Both the position numbers and the translations under genes were made by a program. Source: Kiritimatiellia bacterium (GTDB lineage Bacteria; Verrucomicrobiota; Kiritimatiellia; RFP12; UBA1067). From it: a DNA stretch of 39,117 nucleotides. The notes beneath the pieces were generated by a model. That model had not been told where the DNA came from and searched no databases. It was given only the letters and a program-made list of their open reading frames with translations. This document shows, piece by piece, positions 17,693 to 25,490 of the stretch (positions are counted from its first letter, which is position 1; each line of letters begins with the position of its first letter). The stretch covers positions 1 to 39,117 of the forward strand of contig JAGYOL010000007.1 of the NCBI GenBank assembly GCA_018399555.1. The letters run 5' to 3'.

Positions 17693-19390
17693 TCAATCCG
17701 ATCTCTGAGACGGGAAGACTGTTTCGAGTTGGTGCTGGCAGCGCAGGAATGTTGCTACCACCAGCGGATCGAACTGTGTTCCACTGCAACGCTCAATCTC
17801 AGCCCGCGCCTCTTCATAGCTGCGAGGGGACGAATAGAGTCTGCCCACACGGATGGCATCGTAGCTGTCGGCAATCGCGTTGATGCGTGCTCCGAGGCAT
17901 ATCTGTTCGCCTGGCAGCTTGCGCGGATAGCCTGTGCCGTCGAATCGTTCCTGGTGCGAGAGCACGATTTCCGCAATCTCCCGAAATTCAGGATTTGATT
18001 TCAGGATGTCATATCCGGTTTGCGGGTGTTTTTTGACAATCTCCCACTCTTCAGCGCTCAGCTCTCCCGGTTTGAGCAGAATGGAGTCGGGTATTATGAT
18101 TTTACCGATGTCATGCAGCAGCGCACCTTGTTCACACATTTCGATCTGAGCGTCGGAAAGAGCCATCGTGCGTGCCAGAATGCCGACCATTTTAGATACC
18201 CGTCTGCTGTGTTCGCCGGTCGCTTTTTCGCGGGCGTCAAGCATCTCCACCAGGGTGTTGAAAACATAGTTGAATTTCTGAGTTTGCCGGTTTAAAGCCG
18301 ATGGATGGATTTCGCCGTCTTCCGAATCAAGGCTGTCGTCCTTGTGCCAGAGCGTTATGGTGTTGCGTCCATTGCGCTTTGATTGATACAGCGCGCGGTC
18401 GGCTTTTTTAATCAGATTGTGCAGAGGTCTGGTGCGGATCGGCTTTTCACAGGCTGCGCCGATCGAAAGTGTGACCGGCATACGCGTTTGTCCCGTCGAG
18501 AAATTAGTGTTGCGGATATCAATTAATATCCTGTCGGCGGTTTTGGCAACCGCGTCGCAGTCGTTGACCGGCATAGCAATCACAACCTCGTCGCCACCAT
18601 ATCTGCAGATCAGATCAGAGACGCGCAGCATCGATTTGAGAATGGCTGCAAATTTGCGCAGCACGTAATCGCCGACGGCGTGTCCATAGTTGTCGTTGAT
18701 GATTTTGAAATGATCTATATCGATGATAATTATGCCGATCGACTTATCTTCACGCTCTGCCACCGCTTTAAGCTTACGCAGCTCACGCTGAAAGCCGCGT
18801 CGGTTGAGCAGTCCGGTGAGTGAATCCTCCTGTGACAGATACTGCAGTTTTGCTTTGCTTTTTTCCAGTTCGCAGGTGGTCTGCTTGAGTTTGTTGCAGG
18901 TTTCCAGCAGATTCTGCTCTTTTTCCTTGAGAATCGCAATCGCCGCACATAATTCACGTTCGAGTTTTTTACGGTGGCTTATATCATAAGATATCTTGAG
19001 GTAGTGGCTGATTTCACCTTTTTCGTTGAGGATGGGCGTTACAGAGGTCTGCTCCCAGAAACGTCCGCCATCTTTCCGGCATCCTTCGCTTTCGCCGCTC
19101 CAGCTTTCACCGAGCAGGATATCCTGCCAGACAGAGACAATTGTGTTGTGACAGCACTCAGCGCACGTCAGCACGGAGACATCTTTTCCTTTCAACTCTG
19201 CCATTTCATAGCCGGTCAGATCGGTGAACTTCCGGTTGACATATTCGATCCGCCCGTCGGCGTTCAGCAGCATGACCGGCATGGGGCCGTCGATTATCGC
19301 ACTGACGATAAAGCCTGCCGAGGCCGCATCCATTTTCAAAAACCCCGGTATTTTATCTTTTAAACCTGAAATGGTTTTATTTTGTTTCAT
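17693..19390 (-). CDS. PAS-GGDEF-HD-GYP cyclic-di-GMP turnover protein
   Basis: 565 residues without signal peptide or membrane span, so cytoplasmic. A PAS domain (about 28-140) carries an odd Cys cluster, TCAECC (75-80), plus C104; a coiled coil links it to a GGDEF domain (186-348) and an HD-GYP phosphodiesterase domain (about 370-560). The signature is RYGGDEVVIAM, so GGDEV replaces GGDEF. An inhibitory RxxD site (RVSD, 256-259) lies exactly five residues upstream, as in product-inhibited diguanylate cyclases. The HD-GYP part has HDIGK (426-430) and HQERFDGTGYP (479-489), as in active enzymes. It may therefore make and degrade c-di-GMP, with PAS deciding the balance. It starts 51 bases after the deacetylase and is most likely the last gene of the polysaccharide operon, whose synthase carries a PilZ c-di-GMP receptor. 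Confidence 0.92.
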   Translation of the reverse strand: MKQNKTISGLKDKIPGFLKMDAASAGFIVSAIIDGPMPVMLLNADGRIEYVNRKFTDLTGYEMAELKGKDVSVLTCAECCHNTIVSVWQDILLGESWSGESEGCRKDGGRFWEQTSVTPILNEKGEISHYLKISYDISHRKKLERELCAAIAILKEKEQNLLETCNKLKQTTCELEKSKAKLQYLSQEDSLTGLLNRRGFQRELRKLKAVAEREDKSIGIIIIDIDHFKIINDNYGHAVGDYVLRKFAAILKSMLRVSDLICRYGGDEVVIAMPVNDCDAVAKTADRILIDIRNTNFSTGQTRMPVTLSIGAACEKPIRTRPLHNLIKKADRALYQSKRNGRNTITLWHKDDSLDSEDGEIHPSALNRQTQKFNYVFNTLVEMLDAREKATGEHSRRVSKMVGILARTMALSDAQIEMCEQGALLHDIGKIIIPDSILLKPGELSAEEWEIVKKHPQTGYDILKSNPEFREIAEIVLSHQERFDGTGYPRKLPGEQICLGARINAIADSYDAIRVGRLYSSPRSYEEARAEIERCSGTQFDPLVVATFLRCQHQLETVFPSQRSD

Positions 19391-19441
19391 TTCAACCTTT
19401 TTTTTAAACTATCCGATCACTTTCGTCCGTTACGGCGAAAC

Positions 19442-21130
19442 CTAATCCTGATCGAGATACAACTCACCTTTGACACGATAAAAACGGGGGGTATCAGTAT
19501 TATTAAGCGGCAGAGTCACTGCGGGATATATCAGGTTGTCGGACACAACCTGCCAGCCGGTTGCGTCATTCAGATTGGTCGAAGTTTCAATACTGTAAGC
19601 ATAAGCGTTATCATCCCAGCTTAAATGCAGCAGTTCTGAATTCATGTCCGATTTTATTACTACCTTGATATGTTGCGGACCGACGCCTAGCAGTTTCAGT
19701 GAAACATCGTTGAATGAAACGGTTCCCCCTGTTCTGCTGATGCGGAAATCAATTTCATGCCAACCTCCGGTTGGTATTGTCCGGTTGTAATGACGGGCAG
19801 CCGCCGAAAGATGGTTATCGGTTTGTGACCAGGTGGCATCATACAAGCTCAGCAGGTTTCCGCCTGCAATGGTGAAATCAACAGTCCAGTCAGAAACCTG
19901 GTGCGGGGTGTTGTTGGAAACCGTCATCCGACACCAGGCAAACTCGGTGTTTTGTGAAACAACGTTTGCCGTGATTGCTTCACCGGGCAGCCAAGCTGAT
20001 CCGAGATATGCGGTTTGATAATCAGGTGCAAAAGGCGTGTCAACACCGCAGGTATAAAAAACGTGTTTGCCCGGAAAGTAACATTCTACGATTTCATTCT
20101 CGGGGAATGGTGTGCGCACCGGGGTTTTGAATGACTGATGTGAAGCAGCTTCTGCCGCCTCTGCCGGATTGAGCATATAATCCACCAGATCATTACAGGT
20201 GATAAACCAGGTGTCGGGATGTTGCAGTGCCCAGGTAATGAATTCGTTGAGTGCACCGATACGCCAAGCTTTGTGCTGCGGATTTGAAAGCCATTGAGTA
20301 TCCCAGACCGCATGAAGAAAAATGCCGTAGGGGGAGCGGTTTCCGTTATAACGGCTCAGAAAATTTTCTTTCCAAAGGGAAACTACCTGGTTTGAGTTCA
20401 ACGATGAAGGCGGATCGGTCAATGCCAGCGCGACAGAATTGGTGAACTGCACCCAGACCGGTATTTCAAACAGTCCGGGATAGTTTGTGAGCGGTACGTT
20501 TGGCGGAGCGGCAATCTGCTGCAGTCCGTTATCGAGCGTGTAGGGCCAGATAAGATTATCCGGTGCCGTGCTGTACATTCCGAGAGCTTCACGCATCGAG
20601 GCGTCATAGCGAAAACCTCTTTCGTGCAGCACGCGGAATGTATTGTCGTTCGGATCGACACGCGGTGCCCGGAACCCGTTGATATCTTCGGCGGGTATAC
20701 CGCTAAGATTGACCAGTATTCTTTTTTCACCCGCGATCTCCTGTCGCCAACGCTCGATTGAACAGGTATGATCGGTGCTGTGCGAGATTGTGTGCAGTGC
20801 TATTTCATGGCCCGCGTCATACAGTCGGCGGATAGAGTAATAATCGTAGCCGGCATTGAGTGCGACAAAAAAAGTGGCTTTGATCGTGTCGCCGTTCGGA
20901 TTGCAGTGATTGGTGAGCACCTGCTGTACCAGATCGTAGGAGTTCAATGTAACAGCATCGTCAAAGGTCAGCAACACAATCTGCGGTGTGTTACTTGGGG
21001 CCAGACCGCCGGGTGGAGCGGTGGAAACCGGAACGCTGGATGCCCAAAGCACAGTTTCGGCGCAGCAGACTGCGGCCAAAACTGCCAGCCGCAAACAGAT
21101 AGTTTGAGCAGCTCTGTTTAATTTTAACAT
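19442..21130 (-). CDS. Secreted chitin-deacetylase-like NodB protein with CBM2-like domain
   Basis: The ATG ending at 21130 has GGAGAAG about 6 bases upstream and is preferred over a TTG at 21151; 562 residues with an N-terminal signal peptide. The NodB (CE4) domain spans about 48-320 and has intact key residues: TFDDA (D57, D58), the metal-binding HTISH (H113, H117), FRAPR (R154) and FLHAVW (H273). The details resemble arthropod chitin deacetylases more than bacterial PgaB: NPNGDTIKATFFV, LYDAGHEIALHTISH, NGFRAP, WPYTLD, FEIPVW and NFLSRYNGNRSPYG all have counterparts there. A CBM2-like segment follows (about 370-465: SDWTVDFTIAGGN, DATWS, IPTGGWHEIDF), then a module ending FYRVK (about 488-554). 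It probably removes acetyl groups from GlcNAc polymers outside the inner membrane. Fourth gene of the operon. Confidence 0.85.
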   Translation of the reverse strand: MLKLNRAAQTICLRLAVLAAVCCAETVLWASSVPVSTAPPGGLAPSNTPQIVLLTFDDAVTLNSYDLVQQVLTNHCNPNGDTIKATFFVALNAGYDYYSIRRLYDAGHEIALHTISHSTDHTCSIERWRQEIAGEKRILVNLSGIPAEDINGFRAPRVDPNDNTFRVLHERGFRYDASMREALGMYSTAPDNLIWPYTLDNGLQQIAAPPNVPLTNYPGLFEIPVWVQFTNSVALALTDPPSSLNSNQVVSLWKENFLSRYNGNRSPYGIFLHAVWDTQWLSNPQHKAWRIGALNEFITWALQHPDTWFITCNDLVDYMLNPAEAAEAASHQSFKTPVRTPFPENEIVECYFPGKHVFYTCGVDTPFAPDYQTAYLGSAWLPGEAITANVVSQNTEFAWCRMTVSNNTPHQVSDWTVDFTIAGGNLLSLYDATWSQTDNHLSAAARHYNRTIPTGGWHEIDFRISRTGGTVSFNDVSLKLLGVGPQHIKVVIKSDMNSELLHLSWDDNAYAYSIETSTNLNDATGWQVVSDNLIYPAVTLPLNNTDTPRFYRVKGELYLDQD

Positions 21131-21184
21131 CGCTTCTTCTCCGATATTCAATTTCTTGTTTTCACTTTCTGCCTCAACCTCGGT

Positions 21185-24100
21185 TTAAAACCTGCCGGTC
21201 ACGCCGATCATACCCTGCAGCCGTTCATAACTGGGACTTTGAGCCCAGCGGAGTTCACCGAGCAGCTCGAAATTACGGGTTAAAGTCAATGTTCCGCGTC
21301 CGCGTGCGCTCCACACGAAATCCCAGCTGGTATCACGCTCCTTTGCATAACCGGCTTCGGCACTTACAAAACCTCTGAGACGCTGCCATTCGCCGCGCAG
21401 GGTTGCATGTAGCATGTGCTGCTGCAACTCTTCGGGGGCCCAGTATTCCGGAGGATCGCGATCGCTGTCGGCCACGCGGAAACGCCAGCCTACGCCGAGA
21501 TAGGGCCATTCATTCACACGATACAGCAGACGTCCATCCAGCAGGGTTGTATCGTTGTCGTCGTTGCGTACAATCTGCATCATGTCGGCGTACAGATCGA
21601 AAATGTCGATCAGACGCGAGTATGTTGAAAGGCGATAGGTATCCGCATGGATATCACGCCGCAGTGCTTCGACGGTTTCGATTTCATCGCGTGCGAAAGA
21701 GGGTATGATGTAGCCGCTGAGCAGTGGATTCGGCAGGCGCAGCGCAGCGGAACCTCCGATCAAATCATCGACATCATCCATATCCAGCAGCCACAACGAT
21801 CCTGTGAACCAGGTCTGAGGCGCCAGATAAGCCAGAGTGCGCAATCCATAGCGGGTGCCGTATTCACTGCCGATATCATCGGTGCTCCAGCGGTTGCGAT
21901 CCGCCAGCATTCCGAGACGGATACGTTCGTTGACAAACATGTCGGCGTTACCACCATATTTGAAGTAATCACGATCTTCATTATCCTGCCATCCTGTGAG
22001 ATAAAGGGTGATCTGTGATCGGCGTTGCTCACGTACCCGTTCTAATGCAGCGGGAATCATAGTGTTTTCCGGGTCCAGTTGCTGTGCGGTCAGCAGTTTT
22101 GCCCGTGCGGTTGGCAGGTCGCCCTGCATATAGGCATTCATGCCCCAGTTGAAGTTGACCTCAGCCGGATCAGCGCCATGTTTTTCAGCTTGTTGGAAAG
22201 CGGCATGGGCATCCTCGTGCTGTCCGTTCCAATAAAGCACCCGTGCACGCTCCATCCAGTTAAGAGCCAGGGGATTATGGTTTGTCAGATACTCGGCAAG
22301 CTGATCCGTGCTCCACTGCGGCGGCACGCTACGGGCCGGTATACGCAGAGGATCGTAGTGCTCTGATTTGATCAGAAAACCGCAACTGTCAAAATACACT
22401 GCATGTGTAAAACTATGTGCGACACTGCCGTGCAGCAGGTCGAAGCTGTTCGTGTTCATATCAAGTGAAAGCTGACCGTAATCGCCACCGGGGTAAATCA
22501 GCACACGTTCGTCCCGGTTCTGCAGCATTTTGGATGCGCGTTTTAACTCTGCATCAATCCGGTTGCGGTACTCACTCTCTGTTTCGCTGCTCATCCCGGT
22601 ATGCAAAGGATGGGTCAGGGCGTTGCCCAGGATCGACTCTTTATAGTCCACCCGCTGACGTCGGTTGCCGGGTATGCCGCCGCAGGCTGGTTGCCAGCGT
22701 TTGCTTGAAAGGATAGCACGGGCGTCGGCACTCAGCGGTCTGCCTTCGAGTGTCAGATCAGGTATGGCTGTATTGCCGGCATACAGCACAGCGGCGTGGT
22801 GCTCGCGCAAAACGGGGTCGATGGCTTCTATCACACGGGTAGAGGGATCGATCAGAACCATCATTACACGCAGTTCATCCCCTCCGGATGCGTCATTCTG
22901 AGTGAAGCGGTTGACAAAGGTGTAACCTTGTCCGGCGAGGTGCTGTATGTGCTGAGTGATCTGTTTCACGGAGTTACGTCCGGCATACGGTGTTCCATCA
23001 GGTGAGTTATAAACCAGGATCGGCATGACACCCTGCTTCAGAGTATCATTTTCTTTACGCAGAATTTTGAGAGCCTGGCGGTATTTTTGTTGCTCGGCCA
23101 GCGAGTTGGCGTAGTGGCGCCATACTTCGGCGTTATGCGGTTGAATCAATGTTCTGCGGTACGCGAGTTCAACAGCCTGCTCGACAGCCGCTGATTGTGT
23201 GACCGCGATGCGCAGTGCCTTCAAGGATGGAACGAAGTATGGATTACGCGCGAGCAGCTCGCTGTGGAACTGAACGACCTCATTGGTGGCAGCCATGTTC
23301 TCCAGCATCCGTCCGGCCAGCAGAGTCATCGGGACATGTCCCGGATCCTGAATCAGAAACTTACGAGCTGCAGCGAGAGTTGATTGAGCGTCACAGCCCA
23401 TTCGTTCCCGGCTTTCGGCAAACACTCTGAGCAGGCTTTGCGATTCTTTCAGCTTGAGACCCTGATCGGCCCATTCGGCAGCCCGGCGATACTCTCCGCA
23501 AGCTGAGGATGTTTCAGCAAGTGCTTCAAACAGCCGGTAATCCTGGATGATTTCAGTTGCTTCCCGCAGAACGTCAATCGCCTGGTCGGGTCTGTCAAGT
23601 TTAACCAGAGTGCTTGCGGTACTGATGGCATAATAGGCCGATTCGGGATTTTCGCGTTGCAGTACTCTCCACTCTTTCAGTGCCAGGCGGTGATCACCCT
23701 GGGCGGTCAAAAGTTCAGCTAGGTAGGAGCGCAGAGTGGTTTCACCCGCCGCGACACGCTCGGCGAACCACTGTGTCTGCAGCTGTGCATCAGCGACTCT
23801 GTTTTGATTCAGGAGCGATATGAAGAGAACCTTGCGCAGGGCAGGTTGATCAGGATTGAGATCAATGCTCTCCTGCATCAGATCAGCGGCTACGGCGTTA
23901 TCACCGTTCCGGTCGGCGCGGATGCCCTGGATGCCCTTGATGACCGATGGATCGGAGGCGCGTTTTTCATTGCAGTCCATCCATTTCAGCGGACTTTTTT
24001 CTTCAACCTTCTCGGCCAGCAGCACCGCCCATATCCAGCAACTGCGGTCGGGGTCGCGTTCGAGCAGTTCACGATAGATGCGCAATGCCTGGGTATGATT

Positions 24101-25477
24101 TTCGTCGAGACGCAGTTTCGTTGCTGCGACCTCCATGATCTCAGCGATATGTCGGGTGTAGGGCTCAACGGAATCCAGTTTCGCTTCAAGCTGCCCCACC
24201 AGTTCCGGAGTATCCGTTTCGCTGGCATTCAGCCGGAGTGTTTTCAATGCCAGCTCGGCATTTTCAGTCGAGCATTTACCCGGCGCAGAGAGCAGCGGTG
24301 AGAGATATCTGCGCAGTTCACCGAATTTTCCGTTTCGAGCGCGGACGTATGCCAGGTTTACGCCGACAGGCGGTGTCCGGTTGCCGTTTTGCCAGATGTA
24401 ATCAAGTATAGGCAGAGCAGCTTTGACCCTTTTGTTGCGAACCAGCTCGATCGCCAGTTCGGCCGGGGAGTTCTGCGAATCAACTTTACGCATGAATGTC
24501 ACAGCTTGTTCACCTTGATTCTCTTCTCCTAGTCGTGCGACAACCTGAAAGATCACCTTTTCGCGTTCATCCACGCCGTCGTGTACGGCCTGCTCCAAGT
24601 GTTTCACGGCCGCTGTATGCTGCGAATCCTCCCACAGCAGCCAGCCCAGATCGCGTCGTACGGCGTGTTCATCCGGATGCTGCTTCAAAACCTTGCGGTA
24701 GGCCGCCATTGCTTGTGCACCGTTACCGCCTTTCTGATAGAGCAGGCCCAGAGCACGCCAGGACGCGGCATCCGCCGGCTGGTCCGCCACGATTCGACGC
24801 AGTGCTTCAATGGCATCTTTTTCCCGGCCCAGCCGCGTCAATGCGTCAGCTAATCCGCGCCACGAGGCTGTATCGGAGGCATCAATTGCGACTGCGCGTC
24901 GCAAAGAGACGACCGCGCTGTCAAAATTTCGCATTGATGATTGCAGTGCTCCGAGCTCGCGCCAGCCTGTGCGGTTTTCCGGTTCCAGCTGCACAATTTT
25001 CCTGTAGGCCTCTTCCGCCTCGACATACTTTTGTTCCTCCACCAGCCAGGTGGCCAGATCGCGCCAAGCCGAAGTTGCTTCCGGTTTGAGGTTGAGATAG
25101 CTCCGCAGTGCATCAACTGCCTGTTCGTGTTGGCCGCAGTGCCGGAGAGCAAGGGCAAGCCCACGCCAGGCGGTCTCATCCTTCGCGTTCATTTCGATCG
25201 TCCGTCTGAAGGCTTTGGCCGACTCCTCCGCTTTGCCGCCGCGGTAGAGGGTTACGCCCAGCTGACGCCAGGCGGGGGGATGCGCCGGATCCAGTTCAAC
25301 CGCTTTTTCAGCGTGCTGCAGGGCCTGTCCGATTTTGTCGTCGGCCAGCGCGCTCTGTGAATCTCTGAGCAGCTGAGCCACGCTGACCGCCTCCTGGCCG
25401 TTCGCAATCCCGGTGAACGATCCGATTGTGAACTTCAGCAGCAGCAGAGTGCATATTACCGTTTTATATATTTTCAT
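21185..25477 (-). CDS. TPR / PgaB-like / TPR / outer-membrane barrel fusion, putative polysaccharide exporter
   Basis: The ATG ending at 25477 is chosen: AAAGGAG lies 7 bases upstream, it falls 13 bases after the previous stop, and a signal peptide follows (residues 1-27). A longer frame to 25639 would overlap the upstream gene and lacks support. Of 1430 residues, 45-300 are regular 34-residue TPRs with a recurring WRxL, and further helical repeats run to about 810. Residues 815-1065 resemble the PgaB deacetylase fold (VMPILVYNS at the start, YRNRIDAELKRASKML, IYPGGDYGQ), but the catalytic TFDDG is replaced by VLIDPS. Further TPRs lie at 1070-1145, and 1150-1430 is beta-rich with a C-terminal Phe, as in outer-membrane barrels. 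TPR plus barrel is the plan of PgaA, the PNAG exporter. Likely the scaffold and outer-membrane exit of the polysaccharide. Confidence 0.8.
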   Translation of the reverse strand: MKIYKTVICTLLLLKFTIGSFTGIANGQEAVSVAQLLRDSQSALADDKIGQALQHAEKAVELDPAHPPAWRQLGVTLYRGGKAEESAKAFRRTIEMNAKDETAWRGLALALRHCGQHEQAVDALRSYLNLKPEATSAWRDLATWLVEEQKYVEAEEAYRKIVQLEPENRTGWRELGALQSSMRNFDSAVVSLRRAVAIDASDTASWRGLADALTRLGREKDAIEALRRIVADQPADAASWRALGLLYQKGGNGAQAMAAYRKVLKQHPDEHAVRRDLGWLLWEDSQHTAAVKHLEQAVHDGVDEREKVIFQVVARLGEENQGEQAVTFMRKVDSQNSPAELAIELVRNKRVKAALPILDYIWQNGNRTPPVGVNLAYVRARNGKFGELRRYLSPLLSAPGKCSTENAELALKTLRLNASETDTPELVGQLEAKLDSVEPYTRHIAEIMEVAATKLRLDENHTQALRIYRELLERDPDRSCWIWAVLLAEKVEEKSPLKWMDCNEKRASDPSVIKGIQGIRADRNGDNAVAADLMQESIDLNPDQPALRKVLFISLLNQNRVADAQLQTQWFAERVAAGETTLRSYLAELLTAQGDHRLALKEWRVLQRENPESAYYAISTASTLVKLDRPDQAIDVLREATEIIQDYRLFEALAETSSACGEYRRAAEWADQGLKLKESQSLLRVFAESRERMGCDAQSTLAAARKFLIQDPGHVPMTLLAGRMLENMAATNEVVQFHSELLARNPYFVPSLKALRIAVTQSAAVEQAVELAYRRTLIQPHNAEVWRHYANSLAEQQKYRQALKILRKENDTLKQGVMPILVYNSPDGTPYAGRNSVKQITQHIQHLAGQGYTFVNRFTQNDASGGDELRVMMVLIDPSTRVIEAIDPVLREHHAAVLYAGNTAIPDLTLEGRPLSADARAILSSKRWQPACGGIPGNRRQRVDYKESILGNALTHPLHTGMSSETESEYRNRIDAELKRASKMLQNRDERVLIYPGGDYGQLSLDMNTNSFDLLHGSVAHSFTHAVYFDSCGFLIKSEHYDPLRIPARSVPPQWSTDQLAEYLTNHNPLALNWMERARVLYWNGQHEDAHAAFQQAEKHGADPAEVNFNWGMNAYMQGDLPTARAKLLTAQQLDPENTMIPAALERVREQRRSQITLYLTGWQDNEDRDYFKYGGNADMFVNERIRLGMLADRNRWSTDDIGSEYGTRYGLRTLAYLAPQTWFTGSLWLLDMDDVDDLIGGSAALRLPNPLLSGYIIPSFARDEIETVEALRRDIHADTYRLSTYSRLIDIFDLYADMMQIVRNDDNDTTLLDGRLLYRVNEWPYLGVGWRFRVADSDRDPPEYWAPEELQQHMLHATLRGEWQRLRGFVSAEAGYAKERDTSWDFVWSARGRGTLTLTRNFELLGELRWAQSPSYERLQGMIGVTGRF

Positions 25478-25490
25478 TGTGTGACTCCTT

